Source: Chlorobiota bacterium
GTDB taxonomy: Bacteria > Bacteroidota > Ignavibacteria > OLB7
Assembly: GCA_028287785.1 (NCBI GenBank)
Contig: JAQBOZ010000018.1
Span: 124,001-188,000, forward strand
Length of the DNA stretch: 64,000 nucleotides
Reading direction: 5' to 3'
Of the stretch, positions 1-8,574 are shown piece by piece (position 1 is the first letter of the stretch; the number at the start of each line of letters is the position of its first letter). The notes beneath the pieces are model-generated. The model did not search any database, was not told where the DNA came from, and was given only the letters and a program-made list of their open reading frames with translations. Made by a program: the position numbers and the translations under genes.

Positions 1-1
1 G

Positions 2-877
2 GCTGTCGATGCCCACTCCCTTCTGCGAAATGTGCTGGAGATCTGCCAGGCCGATATCAGCGAGAAGAAGATGAAGGTGACGATCGATCTGACGGCCAAA
101 CGACATCACGTCCATGCCGATTCCGCCCGTCTCCAGCAGGTGTTCTGGAATCTTATCAAGAACGCCGTGAAGTTCACCCCGGACGGCGGCGAGCTTGCCA
201 TCCGCACGTCGAACTCCCACCCGGATGAGCTGGCGATCCAGATCATCGACAGCGGCATCGGCATCGAGCCCCACATCCTCCCCCGCATCTTCGATGCGTT
301 CGAGCAGGGAGAGCAGAGCATCACCCGCCAGTTCGGCGGCCTTGGGCTTGGGCTGGCGATCACCAAGGCGCTGGTGGATATGCATGGCGGCACGCTGGAG
401 GCCACCAGCCAGGGGAAGGACCAGGGGGCGACATTCCTCGTGCGCCTGAAGGCCGTCGATGCCACGGGAACGGCATCACCGGCGCCGCAGGCGATGCCGC
501 TTGAACAGCAGGAACGGCTGCCGGTCCGCATCCTGCTGGTGGACGATCATCTCGATACCAGCAAGGTGATGCAGATCCTCCTGGAGCGCCGCGGCTATCA
601 GGTCGATACCGCCCACAGCGTCCAGTCCGCCCTGGATCTGGCCGGACAGAAGAAGTTCGATCTGCTGATCAGCGATATCGGCCTTCCCGATGGAAGCGGG
701 CTGGATCTGATGCGGGCGATCCACGCGAATTACGATATCAAGGGAATTGCGCTGAGCGGGTTCGGGATGGAGGATGATATCCAGAAGAGCAAGGACGCAG
801 GCTTTATCGATCACCTCACAAAGCCGGTCGGCTTCAACAAGCTCCACGAGGTGATCCAGCAACTGACCGAACGTTGA
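2..877 (+). CDS. Hybrid sensor histidine kinase/response regulator, 5'-truncated by window edge
   Basis: The reading frame is open to the left edge, so the gene starts before the window. What remains is a histidine kinase ATPase domain followed by a receiver domain. The N box (NLIKNAVKFTP), the G1 box (DSGIGI) and the G2 box (GGLGLGLAI) are intact. The first visible residues match the end of a HisKA dimerisation domain. After a linker of about 30 residues comes a receiver domain with the acidic pair in ILLVDDH, the phospho-acceptor Asp in LLISDIGLP and the conserved Lys in TKPV. This is the usual order for hybrid kinases that pass phosphate intramolecularly. The input domain is outside the window, so the signal is unknown. 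A 13-bp hairpin follows 40 bases downstream, so the gene ends its transcript. Confidence 0.9.
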   Translation, partial: AVDAHSLLRNVLEICQADISEKKMKVTIDLTAKRHHVHADSARLQQVFWNLIKNAVKFTPDGGELAIRTSNSHPDELAIQIIDSGIGIEPHILPRIFDAFEQGEQSITRQFGGLGLGLAITKALVDMHGGTLEATSQGKDQGATFLVRLKAVDATGTASPAPQAMPLEQQERLPVRILLVDDHLDTSKVMQILLERRGYQVDTAHSVQSALDLAGQKKFDLLISDIGLPDGSGLDLMRAIHANYDIKGIALSGFGMEDDIQKSKDAGFIDHLTKPVGFNKLHEVIQQLTER

Positions 878-917
878 GGCTCCCTGGCATGGCGCGGCGC
901 GCAATGGATGTAACGCA

Positions 918-949
918 GAGGGGGCTTCCGAATCATCGGAAGCCCCCTC
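918..949 (+). terminator. Hairpin terminator downstream of the hybrid kinase
   Basis: A perfect 13-bp GC-rich stem (918-930 with 937-949) closes a 6-base loop. No clear T run follows, so it may act in either direction or with Rho. Confidence 0.6.
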
Positions 950-1077
950 TATGGTTCAGGACGCCATCATCAGCCTTGTATTATCATATCACGCCTCAAC
1001 GTCGGGGGATGTGTTCGCATGGAGGGCCGGAAGGGAAACCATCGGTTCCATCGTGGCAATACATCAGTGGCGATACA

Positions 1078-1518
1078 TCAGGCATCGGCGCGCGAAGCCA
1101 CCCGGCCGGCCGGCCGCATCTCACCGACAACGCCACAGTACCCGAGGAGATAATTGAGCATCGGTTCGAGCATCATCGCCTGCGGGACGGTGAGCTCGCC
1201 GCATGTGCCGGCCACCAGCATATTCGCCTCCAGGCGCGCCAGCGCAACCCGGACAGCACCGGCAAAAGGGCTCGGCTTCCGATGAATCGGCCCGTCGCAC
1301 GCACGCTCCACCACCGACACCACCAGCTCGGCGGCCGAACGGAGATCGTGACGGATAGCGTTGGAAGGCCCATCGGAAGCGAGGTTCCTGATCTCAGCCA
1401 GCAGAGTGGCGGCGGCATGCCGGGCAAGCTGATGGCGAAGCTGTCCACCCATCGACGGCTTCATGTTTTTCAGCCCTGATAACTTTCTCATGATATGCTC
1501 GAATCGTTTGAAGTCCAT
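1078..1518 (-). CDS. Hypothetical protein, 146 aa
   Basis: I do not recognise the family. The product is predicted to be mostly helical with no signal peptide or membrane segment. Residues 20-75 are rich in Ala, Leu and Arg and suggest an amphipathic helical bundle, and three Cys lie in the second half. The minus-strand frame reads more like a protein than the overlapping plus-strand frame, which would run through the preceding terminator and is rich in Arg, His and Pro. A 19-bp hairpin follows the start region upstream. The call rests on composition and context only. Confidence 0.5.
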   Translation of the reverse strand: MDFKRFEHIMRKLSGLKNMKPSMGGQLRHQLARHAAATLLAEIRNLASDGPSNAIRHDLRSAAELVVSVVERACDGPIHRKPSPFAGAVRVALARLEANMLVAGTCGELTVPQAMMLEPMLNYLLGYCGVVGEMRPAGRVASRADA

Positions 1519-1539
1519 TCCCGCCCCACCCTCTCATCC

Positions 1540-1582
1540 CCATGCGACGCGACTTCCGGGGGGCGGAAGTCGCGTCGCATGG
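1540..1582. terminator. Perfect 19-bp inverted repeat
   Basis: Arms 1540-1558 and 1564-1582 are exact reverse complements around a five-G loop. It lies just downstream of the minus-strand secreted-protein gene ending at 1628, so termination of that transcript is the simplest role. The lack of a T run leaves this open. Confidence 0.55.
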
Positions 1583-1627
1583 CTCTCCATCGGTGTAGTG
1601 GCATGGGAGATACTGCTTCGTAACCGC

Positions 1628-2095
1628 TCAGTCGGTCAGGCTGGCAACCTCAGCGCGATAGGTTTCGCCGAACCGCGCGGCAACCGATGCCATGCTGACG
1701 GGGGAAACCTGGCGCGGGTTGAGAAAATGTTCCATCGTGACCTCGCCCGTCCGGCTGTCGTACCAGAGCGTGCCGACCGCCGAGCTGAAATTGAAGAGGG
1801 CGATCTTCCGCTGGAGCTGCTGTCTCTTTTCAGCGGAAAGCCCCTTCAACCGGGCGACGACGCAGCTCAGCGTGATCTTCTGCGAGCTCTCCTGGCGTAC
1901 CGTGCAGACCGTGACACCGGAGCGCGCGTCGGTCATGATGATCGCGTCGTTGGCGAGGGAGACCTTATAACTCGTCTGCTTGTTGAGATTATCTCTGATC
2001 TTTCCGAGGAGCGACGGGCCTGTAAGCTGTGCAAATCCCGGCGTGGCAAGCAGGAACAGGATCAGGGCCACCGATGCGGGCAGAAATTTTTTCAT
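1628..2095 (-). CDS. Secreted protein of about 155 aa, possibly YbjN-like
   Basis: The chosen ATG at 2095 is preceded by GGGAG at good spacing and opens a classic signal peptide (MKKFLPASVALILFLLATPG, then FAQ), so the protein is exported. A longer frame to 2275 is open but its extra N-terminus is low-complexity Pro/Ala/Arg and lacks a ribosome site. The mature domain of about 130 residues alternates predicted strands and helices, with a WYDSRTGEV turn near the C-terminus. The layout resembles the YbjN/type III chaperone-like fold, but I see no diagnostic motif and hold this loosely. It stands alone, flanked by a strong hairpin downstream. Confidence 0.7.
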   Translation of the reverse strand: MKKFLPASVALILFLLATPGFAQLTGPSLLGKIRDNLNKQTSYKVSLANDAIIMTDARSGVTVCTVRQESSQKITLSCVVARLKGLSAEKRQQLQRKIALFNFSSAVGTLWYDSRTGEVTMEHFLNPRQVSPVSMASVAARFGETYRAEVASLTD

Positions 2096-2381
2096 GACGA
2101 GTCTCCCGTTTGGAGTGATAGAAGTGCGGGGATCATAACGTGCCGATCCATCATCGTTCCGGCGGCGGCCCGGCGTCCACGGTGCGATAGGGTGAGTCGC
2201 TGCCGCGGTTGCCGGTGTCGGGGGGGCCGTGCCGGTTATCTGACTGTGGAAGAGACATACCAATGCGTATGCCATGAGCGGAAACGCCGCGAATGATGGT
2301 AATTCAGGGTCGAATGGTGATGCCGACGTGAAGGAGTGTCACGACATGTGCAATATCGTCAACCGGAGCTGCGGCCCGCGC

Positions 2382-3146
2382 CTACTCCGCCGCGGGCTTC
2401 GCCTCCTTTGATCCCCGCTGCCGGCGCGCCTCGAAAAAGACCACCCCCGCCGCCACCGATGCGTTCAGCGAGGCAACGCTCCCCGCCATCGGTATCGAGA
2501 GGAGCGTGTCGCACATCTTCCTGATGCGGGAGCTGAGCCCCGCCCCCTCGCTGCCGATGACGATCGCTGTGGGGCCGGTGAAGTCGTACTCCAGATAGGG
2601 AGTTCCCCCCCGTTCGTCCAGCCCGACGATCGCAATCCCCTCCTGCTGCAACCCGAGAAGGATATCGCCGATGTTCGAGGCGCGCGCGATCGGCAGGTGC
2701 TTGGCGGCGCCGGCGCTCGTCTTCATCACCACATCGGTGATGCCGCTGGAATCGCGCTTCCCGATCAGCAGGCCATCGATGCCGGCGCATTCCGCCGAGC
2801 GGATGATTGCGCCCACGTTGTGGGGATCGGTCACCGCGTCCAGCGCGGCCATCAGCGGGACGCTCCCCTTGCCGTAGATATCCTGTGCAAGCTGTTCGAT
2901 ATCCACATACTCAACCTCGCTCGCCACGGCAATCACCCCCTGCGACCGCGCTCCCAGGCCGGCGGCCCGCTCCAGATCGGCAAACCGTCTCCGGTCGATC
3001 GTCGCGCACGGAACGCCCGCCCGCTTCGCTTCGCTTTTGATCCGGTTGATCGGCTCCCCCTCCATTCCGAACATGATGAAAACCTTCTCCACTCCCTCTC
3101 CCGAGCGAAGGGCCTCGATGATGGCGTTGCGTCCGTTGATATACAT
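2382..3146 (-). CDS. rlmB: 23S rRNA (guanosine-2'-O)-methyltransferase RlmB
   Basis: This is a SpoU/TrmH-family SPOUT methyltransferase that 2'-O-methylates a guanosine of the 23S rRNA peptidyl-transferase region (G2251 in E. coli). The N-terminal 75 residues form the L30e-like RNA-binding substrate domain. The C-terminal knot domain carries all three family motifs: DPHNVGAIIRSAECAG near residue 107, IVIGSEGAGLS near residue 195 and IPMAGSVASLNASVA near residue 217. Length (254 aa) is typical. The Lys/Glu-rich tail after residue 245 is a small extension. It appears to be a single-gene unit. Confidence 0.93.
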   Translation of the reverse strand: MYINGRNAIIEALRSGEGVEKVFIMFGMEGEPINRIKSEAKRAGVPCATIDRRRFADLERAAGLGARSQGVIAVASEVEYVDIEQLAQDIYGKGSVPLMAALDAVTDPHNVGAIIRSAECAGIDGLLIGKRDSSGITDVVMKTSAGAAKHLPIARASNIGDILLGLQQEGIAIVGLDERGGTPYLEYDFTGPTAIVIGSEGAGLSSRIRKMCDTLLSIPMAGSVASLNASVAAGVVFFEARRQRGSKEAKPAAE

Positions 3147-3290
3147 GCGATTGAGATTTGAGGCACGTCACGAGCCCGCGCCATACCGGCGGGGCCGAAA
3201 AAACAATTCAGGGAAATTACGACGGCGGGATGGATTGAACCTGCAATATCGCGTGACGGACATCCCCGGAGACGCGATCCCGCCGATCCG

Positions 3291-3614
3291 TTACTTCGCC
3301 CCGGCAAGATGCCTGTGGTAGGCGAATGTCCCGAGAATCCCACGGATCAACCCGTAGAAGGAGATAAGCGCCGGTAGCCCCAGAATCACTATGATGGGCG
3401 ATAACAGGCCCACGAAGGAGAACAGTGCCATGAACGCCAGCACCGCGCAGATCCGGCTGTGGCGGGAGATGCCGAACCCCAGACCGAGAAAGGCAGTGCC
3501 GGGCACCATAAGCCGTGACACCGCCGTGGGTGATGGCAGCGCCGGAGCCGCTGTAATGAACAGGAAGGCGATCAGCAGTGCCGCAACGCCGCCCCAGACA
3601 TATGCCGACCACAT
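3291..3614 (-). CDS. Small integral membrane protein, 107 aa
   Basis: Three to four hydrophobic segments are visible (about residues 5-25, 35-50, 55-75 and 78-98) with a short basic tail ending HRHLAGAK, so the protein should sit in the inner membrane. I see no motif that names a family. The 61-codon frame at 3618-3803 ends three bases upstream, which suggests cotranscription if that frame is real. Confidence 0.65.
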   Translation of the reverse strand: MWSAYVWGGVAALLIAFLFITAAPALPSPTAVSRLMVPGTAFLGLGFGISRHSRICAVLAFMALFSFVGLLSPIIVILGLPALISFYGLIRGILGTFAYHRHLAGAK

Positions 3615-3617
3615 GCC

Positions 3618-3803
3618 TCAGAGAATCGACCGCCGGATTTTCCGTTCCTTCGGCTCCTTCAAATCGAGAAATCGCGAAGGGTCATCGGTGATCCTCGCAT
3701 CCGCCAGTTTCCTCAGCCGCCCCTCCACCTTCTCCATCCCGCCACGACGCTCGATCTCCTCATGCGCCGCGTCGATATTGCAGGCCCGCGCAGGCAACGG
3801 CAA
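3618..3803 (-). CDS. Possible small protein, 61 aa or shorter
   Basis: The frame begins at a TTG; an internal ATG leaves a 39-residue product starting MEKVEGRLRKLADARITDDP. The composition is charged and helical (Glu, Arg, Lys, Leu) and ends in a very basic tail. The tight three-base spacing to the membrane protein gene downstream supports translation. There is no homology I can recognise and the start is uncertain. Confidence 0.35.
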   Translation of the reverse strand: MPLPARACNIDAAHEEIERRGGMEKVEGRLRKLADARITDDPSRFLDLKEPKERKIRRSIL

Positions 3804-3985
3804 CCATCAGCTTTATCCCGAATCGGTCAGCCCCTTCCATGTGCGGGGATCGGAGAACTGCGAAAAATCATCCGACGGGGGAGTTGACATGCGCTGTCTG
3901 AAAATCCGCGATAACGCTGGAGGATATTTGCGGGCTGCGAGAAGGGGTGAAGATAAAATTTTATGGAGATAGCTGCGATGGCAAT

Positions 3986-4624
3986 TCAGGCGCCGGGATC
4001 AGTCCGGTCGGGATTCGGGAGAATTTTTCCCAGGAAGCTCCACCGGTGGATCTCCGCCGGGCCGTACCGGAGGATCGCTTCGCGGTGCATTGCCGTGCCG
4101 TATCCCTTGTGCTGATGGAAGCCGTAGTGGGGAGTCCGTTCATGCTCGCGTCGCATGATCCTGTCGCGTGTCACCTTGGCGACGATGCTGGCCGCGGCGA
4201 TAGCATGGCAGAGCGCGTCACCGCCGATGATCGCGCGGCACGGAATGCCGAAAGCGACGGCGTCGCGACCATCCACCAGAACATAATCCGGGGTGATCGA
4301 AAGGCCCGCCACCGCAAGCCTCATGGCCTGAAACGTGGCCTGAAGGATGTTGATCCTGTCAATCTCCCGATGGCTCACGATCCCCACGCTCCATGCAATG
4401 GCGCGCTCCAGAATCAGATCGTACAGGCTCTCCCGTTCCCGCTCCGGCACCTGTTTGGAATCGCGCACACGTTCGATGATGCTGCCGCCCGGCAGAAGGA
4501 CGACAGCCGCCACCACCGGCCCGGCAAGGGCGCCGCGCCCCACCTCATCGATGCCGGCAATCCGTTGAAAGCCGAGCCCGAGAAGCTCCCGCTCGTGATT
4601 GTTGGTGGGTAGGATGCGGCTCAC
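3986..4624 (-). CDS. rnhB: Ribonuclease HII
   Basis: RNase HII cleaves the RNA strand of RNA-DNA hybrids and removes single ribonucleotides from DNA. The GIDEVGRGALAGPVVAAVV block supplies the first catalytic Asp and Glu. LVDGRDA supplies the third acidic residue and AAASIVAKVTRDRIM the conserved basic region. YGFHQHKGYGT is the family's substrate-recognition stretch. I place the start at the GTG at 4624, giving 212 aa, the usual size. The frame is open further upstream to 4792, but that part overlaps folE and reads as low-complexity. There are 38 bases between the folE stop and this start, so the two are probably cotranscribed. Confidence 0.92.
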   Translation of the reverse strand: MSRILPTNNHERELLGLGFQRIAGIDEVGRGALAGPVVAAVVLLPGGSIIERVRDSKQVPERERESLYDLILERAIAWSVGIVSHREIDRINILQATFQAMRLAVAGLSITPDYVLVDGRDAVAFGIPCRAIIGGDALCHAIAAASIVAKVTRDRIMRREHERTPHYGFHQHKGYGTAMHREAILRYGPAEIHRWSFLGKILPNPDRTDPGA

Positions 4625-4662
4625 TGCGCGTTCTGAAATAGCATGAAAAACGGGGGACGCGG

Positions 4663-5355
4663 CTAATGAAGCCGGCGTCCGATCAGGTTCATGAACTCGT
4701 TGCGGGTCTCCATCTGATGCTTGAACACGCCGAGCATTGCGCTGGCCGTCGTGGAGCTGTTCTGCTTCTCCACACCCCGCATCATCATGCACATATGGCT
4801 TGCCTCGGTCACCACCGCCACCCCCTGCGGCTGAAGATGGCGCTGAATGGTTTCCGCGATCTGCTGCGTCATCCGCTCCTGCACCTGAAGGCGCCGCGCG
4901 AACATGTCCACGATGCGCGGGAGCTTGGAAAGCCCGACGATCTTCCCGTTCGGGATATAGGCGATATGCGCCTTGCCGAAAAACGGGAGCATGTGATGCT
5001 CGCAGAGGGAGAAGAAATCGATATCCTTCACAATCACCATCTCATCGTACCGCTCCTCGAAGATGGCGTTGTTGAGAAGCGTTTCGATATCCATCGTATA
5101 ACCCTGGGTCAGAAACTCATACGCCTTCGCCACGCGATGCGGTGTGCGGAGCAGCCCCTCCCGCCCGGGATTTTCGCCGACCAGCGCAAGCGTCTCGTGG
5201 ACCAGGGACTCCATCGTTCCGGCATCATAATTCCGCGTCGCGGTCACGCGTGGCGTATCCAGCCGGTCCTCATCGGCATTGCCACGCGCATGCGCGCCGT
5301 CGATATCTTCCGCGCCGCCGTCCGCCGGGCTGTTGTTCCGCATGATTCCGCTCAT
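4663..5355 (-). CDS. folE: GTP cyclohydrolase I
   Basis: FolE converts GTP to 7,8-dihydroneopterin triphosphate, the entry step for folate and pterin cofactors. The zinc ligands are visible in CEHHMLPF and HMCMMMRGV, and the subunit-contact helix reads [20 protein letters not shown]. The first 45 residues are a variable acidic extension and the core matches the usual length of about 185 aa. Its start overlaps the end of the PTPS-family gene upstream by four bases, so the two pterin genes are translationally coupled. rnhB follows downstream. Confidence 0.95.
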   Translation of the reverse strand: MSGIMRNNSPADGGAEDIDGAHARGNADEDRLDTPRVTATRNYDAGTMESLVHETLALVGENPGREGLLRTPHRVAKAYEFLTQGYTMDIETLLNNAIFEERYDEMVIVKDIDFFSLCEHHMLPFFGKAHIAYIPNGKIVGLSKLPRIVDMFARRLQVQERMTQQIAETIQRHLQPQGVAVVTEASHMCMMMRGVEKQNSSTTASAMLGVFKHQMETRNEFMNLIGRRLH

Positions 5356-5807
5356 CGGCGCGCCTCCCCGGCAAGAGCATCATGTCGCGCAAGCTCCACC
5401 GGCTCGCCGAAATACTCCACGAAATTATTTTCCGACTCGTAGAGCTTCAGCGAATGGAGAATTCCCGATGATATTTTCGGCTCCAGAATCCGCCAGAACG
5501 CAATCGCGATATTCTCCGCCGTCGGTATCACCCCGCTCAGAAAATCGACATCGAAATTGAGATGCTTGTGGTCCACCTTTACCAGAATCTCCTCCTCGAT
5601 CAGCCGCGCAAGGAATTTAAGATCGATCACATAACCGGTTTCCGGATCGGGAATTCCCTTCACTGTCACTTCCATCTGGTAATTATGCCCGTGGCCGTAA
5701 TAATTATTGCATTTATCGAACACCGCCTCGTTCCTCGCATCGCTGAATCCGGGGTTGTACAGCCGGTGAGCCGCGGAGAAATGCGCCCGCCGCGTTACGT
5801 ATATCAT
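5352..5807 (-). CDS. 6-pyruvoyltetrahydropterin synthase / QueD-family enzyme
   Basis: The 151-residue protein is a T-fold enzyme acting on dihydroneopterin triphosphate, the FolE product encoded next to it. The three zinc His are seen as the early AAHRL and the HGH of [11 protein letters not shown]. The spacing between the catalytic Cys and HGH (CNNxxGHGHNY) is that of the biopterin-forming PTPS, where E. coli QueD has a shorter C-x3-HGH gap. A later DHKHLN and a Glu near LKLYESENN complete the site. A GGAG precedes the ATG. By family and motif I favour tetrahydropterin synthesis, but a queuosine role is not excluded because no queC or queE is in view. Confidence 0.85.
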   Translation of the reverse strand: MIYVTRRAHFSAAHRLYNPGFSDARNEAVFDKCNNYYGHGHNYQMEVTVKGIPDPETGYVIDLKFLARLIEEEILVKVDHKHLNFDVDFLSGVIPTAENIAIAFWRILEPKISSGILHSLKLYESENNFVEYFGEPVELARHDALAGEARR

Positions 5808-5888
5808 GATGTCTGCTCCTGCAAATCATTTTTTCGGAATGCCCGGCATATCGCCACGCCATTTCCGTTTCCGCAAGTTCCACCGGGC

Positions 5889-6698
5889 TCAATGATTCGG
5901 CTCGGCGGCTCGCATGCCGTTCAACAGCACAAGAATCGATCCGGTTCCCTTCGTGAAGAACCTGGAATAGGAGAACTCCGTCAACGCCTTTACCGGCACA
6001 AGCACATCGTCGGTTGGGCGACGGAAATCAGCCGCCATATGATAGGTGTATCCGCCGATCCAGTAATCGTTCTGCTGATCGATCTCGATATGGGCAAGAT
6101 CGCACGAATCCCGCCCCACCTGGAACTTCCCACTCTTGTCGTCCGCAACAAATGAAAAGAGGTAACAGGGCTTTCCATCGATCGATGTGGTTGAATCGAG
6201 CAGGGTGCAGCCGATCGGCTCGGCGCCGGAGAGGATGGATCTGAGAAGCGGGAGAAAATCGGCGCCGAAATGGAGCCCGGTAAGCTGTGCCTTTTCCTGC
6301 GAGCGGGCCTTCCCCTTGGAATCGCGGAACGTGTACATATCCTTGAGGAGCGTGGTATCCCCCTGAACGGAGTGGGTCAACGGCACGGTGGTCACCGGCG
6401 CCCATTGCTCCTTGGCAAGCCCGAAGCTGTCGGCGATCCGCACCCGCTGCGTCTCCCTGCCGAACTCCATCGTCATGGCGGCGCCCGCGTTGAAGGCGGC
6501 GGCGGCAAGGTTTGTGCTGTCGCGCAGGGCCTGGCTCTGCGCGCGCCGAAGGATGCCGCGAACGCCGATGGTAAGCGGCGGCCGCTTTTCATGGCCGCCG
6601 CAGGCGATGACGCCGAACCCCGGAAGAAGAAGGACGATCCTGAGGATCGCTCCGGCGCAGCGACGCCGGAACCAGGCATCGGCAGATCGGTCAGTCAT
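5889..6698 (-). CDS. Putative lipoprotein, about 269 aa
   Basis: The start is taken at the ATG at 6698, which has GGGAG seven bases upstream. The N-terminus has two basic clusters, a hydrophobic stretch and a plausible lipobox ending GVIAC, so lipid anchoring is likely. The second half (DGKPCYLFSFVADDKSGKF, then a YWIGGYTYHM strand and a VPVKALTEFSYS strand) has the alternating beta pattern of periplasmic lipoprotein-binding or DUF3108-like domains. This resemblance is by eye only. It overlaps the 3' end of larB, so it may be read from the lar transcript, although no functional link to nickel-pincer synthesis is obvious. Confidence 0.65.
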   Translation of the reverse strand: MTDRSADAWFRRRCAGAILRIVLLLPGFGVIACGGHEKRPPLTIGVRGILRRAQSQALRDSTNLAAAAFNAGAAMTMEFGRETQRVRIADSFGLAKEQWAPVTTVPLTHSVQGDTTLLKDMYTFRDSKGKARSQEKAQLTGLHFGADFLPLLRSILSGAEPIGCTLLDSTTSIDGKPCYLFSFVADDKSGKFQVGRDSCDLAHIEIDQQNDYWIGGYTYHMAADFRRPTDDVLVPVKALTEFSYSRFFTKGTGSILVLLNGMRAAEPNH

Positions 6699-7479
6699 GG
6701 GCATGCTCCCTGCCGGCGCCGCCACGCTCCTCGATTGCCCGGAGGATGCCGAGCGACGCCATCGCCGCGCCGAACCCGTTGTCGATGTTCACCACGGTGA
6801 TGCCGCTGGCGCAGCTTGTGAGCATCCCCAGCAGAGCGGTGAAGCCGCCAAGCGCGGCGCCATAGCCAACGCTGGTGGGAACCGCTATCAGCGGCTGCCG
6901 GGAAAGCCCGCCGACGACGCTGGGAAGCGCCCCTTCCATCCCCGCCACCACGATCAGCACGGCGCTCCGCTCCATCCGGTCCCGCTCGCCAAGCAGCCTG
7001 TGGATGCCGGCAACACCGACATCGTAGATGCGCTCGACGGGAGCGCCAAACGTTTCAAGCGTCATGCACGCCTCCTCCGCCACCGGCAGATCGCTGGTGC
7101 CCGCGGCGATCACGCCGGTCGTCAGCGCCGTCAGTTGCGCGTGCGGCGCGCCGATTCTGATTGTCCGGGAGAGAGGATCGTACGCGCCATCGCCGATCTC
7201 GCGAAGCACCTCCTCCGCCACATCCGGCGCGCAGCGGGTGCCGTAGGCAAGGCCGTGCGCGGAGAGCAGCACGCGGGCGATCCTGATGATCTGCCCGGCC
7301 GTCTTCGACGCGCAGTAGATCACCTCGGGAAACCCGCGCCGTCGCTCGCGATCGATATCGACCGACGCATCGCCGATATCGACGAAGCCGAGCCCGGAGC
7401 TGAGGCGCTCCACGGCACTATCGACCGGCGCGCCGTCGCGGACGGCCTCCAGTATCATGCGGACATCTTCCGGTGTCAT
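6691..7479 (-). CDS. larB: LarB, nickel-pincer cofactor biosynthesis (PurE-like carboxylase/hydrolase)
   Basis: LarB carboxylates and hydrolyses nicotinic acid adenine dinucleotide to make pyridinium-3,5-biscarboxylate mononucleotide, the first step to the nickel-pincer nucleotide of lactate racemase. The C-terminal half is the PurE-like domain with GMEGALPSVVGGL and IAVPTSVGYGAALGG, typical of LarB. The N-terminal half has the GFPEVIYCASKT segment common to the family. Length (262 aa) is normal. The start overlaps the larE stop by four bases, a clear translational coupling. Confidence 0.92.
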   Translation of the reverse strand: MTPEDVRMILEAVRDGAPVDSAVERLSSGLGFVDIGDASVDIDRERRRGFPEVIYCASKTAGQIIRIARVLLSAHGLAYGTRCAPDVAEEVLREIGDGAYDPLSRTIRIGAPHAQLTALTTGVIAAGTSDLPVAEEACMTLETFGAPVERIYDVGVAGIHRLLGERDRMERSAVLIVVAGMEGALPSVVGGLSRQPLIAVPTSVGYGAALGGFTALLGMLTSCASGITVVNIDNGFGAAMASLGILRAIEERGGAGREHAHD

Positions 7480-8333
7480 AGGGCGGGGATTTGAATCTGG
7501 GTAAGCGTCTCATTGAGGGAGCCGGAGCGGAAGCCTCGGAGATCGAGCGAGATATAGCGGTAGCCGGCGCCCGTCAGCGCCGCGTCGATGGTATCAGCCA
7601 GATCGAGCGCGCGCTGGAAATCATCCCTCGGTATCTCGATCCGGGCCAGCTCACCATGATGCCGCACCCGCAGCTCGCGAAACCCGAGATCGCGCAGCGC
7701 CCTCTCCGCCCGGTCGATCCGCGTCAGAATCTCCCGCGTGATCGGCGTGCCGTACGGAACGCGGGAGGAGAGGCAGGGAGCGGAGGGCTTGTCGTGATTC
7801 GGCAGGCCGTAGTATTCGGCGAGCGACCGGACCTCCGCCTTGGTGATGCCCAGATCGAGCAGCGGGGATCGTATCCCCTGTTCCGCCGCGGCGGTCCGTC
7901 CGGGACGATAATCTCCGTCGTCGTCGGCGTTGGCGCCGTCCAGCACCGCCGCGTAGCCGCGTTCGCGGGCCATGCCGAGCAGGCGGACGTAGAGCGCGTC
8001 CTTGCAGAAATAGCAGCGGTTGGCCGGGTTGTCGGCGTAGTTCGGGATCGCCAGCTCGCTGTAGGTGATCCGCTCGTGCGCCATGCCGAGCCGCGAGGTT
8101 ATCATCCCGGCCAGCTCCAGATCCTCCCCGGTGATCGTCTCGGTCACGGCCGTCACCGCCAGCGCGCGCGCGCCAAGGGCGGCATGCGCTGCGGCGGCCA
8201 CCACCGACGAATCGACGCCGGCGGAGAAGCCGATGATCGCCGATCCATATTCCCCGATCTTCTCCTCCAGCCCGCGCCGGAGCATATCCATGCGTTCAGT
8301 CATCGCTTCAGTGTTCTCGAAATTGAATTCCAT
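7476..8333 (-). CDS. larE: LarE, ATP-dependent sacrificial sulfur transferase
   Basis: LarE adenylates the LarB product and inserts sulfur to build the nickel-pincer precursor. The PP-loop reads IIGFSAGVDSSVVAAAA near residues 35-50. The segment PSAPCLSSRVPYGTPIT contains the Cys that in the L. plantarum enzyme is sacrificed to give dehydroalanine, so this appears to be a one-Cys sacrificial form. The start is put at the ATG at 8333; the frame continues five codons upstream. larB follows with a four-base overlap. larC and larA are not in this window. Confidence 0.9.
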   Translation of the reverse strand: MEFNFENTEAMTERMDMLRRGLEEKIGEYGSAIIGFSAGVDSSVVAAAAHAALGARALAVTAVTETITGEDLELAGMITSRLGMAHERITYSELAIPNYADNPANRCYFCKDALYVRLLGMARERGYAAVLDGANADDDGDYRPGRTAAAEQGIRSPLLDLGITKAEVRSLAEYYGLPNHDKPSAPCLSSRVPYGTPITREILTRIDRAERALRDLGFRELRVRHHGELARIEIPRDDFQRALDLADTIDAALTGAGYRYISLDLRGFRSGSLNETLTQIQIPAL

Positions 8334-8574
8334 CGCGTCCCGATACATCCACGACGTCCGGCCCCGGATACCGATTGCCGGACGCGTCGCGACAAGTTAG
8401 AGGATTTTGAAGACGCGGCCATCGGGCGATCGCTCTCCGTTCATCTCCCCTTGCGTATGTTTGGATGCTTCCGGAAGCGGAACCATGATGGAACCGTCCC
8501 GGCGCCGGGAGACTTTTTCGCACCGATCCCGCGCACGCGCACGAGAATCATAATCGAATCATACATACAGCTCA

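Noticed and set aside
874-1479. 201-codon plus-strand frame after the hybrid kinase
   Set aside because: It runs through a strong hairpin and has an Arg/His/Pro-rich composition typical of a shadow frame; the minus-strand frame at 1078-1518 is more protein-like.
3217-3245. tRNA T-arm-like GGTTCAATCC on the minus strand near the rlmB start
   Set aside because: The flanking bases do not form a five-pair stem and no acceptor or anticodon stem can be drawn.
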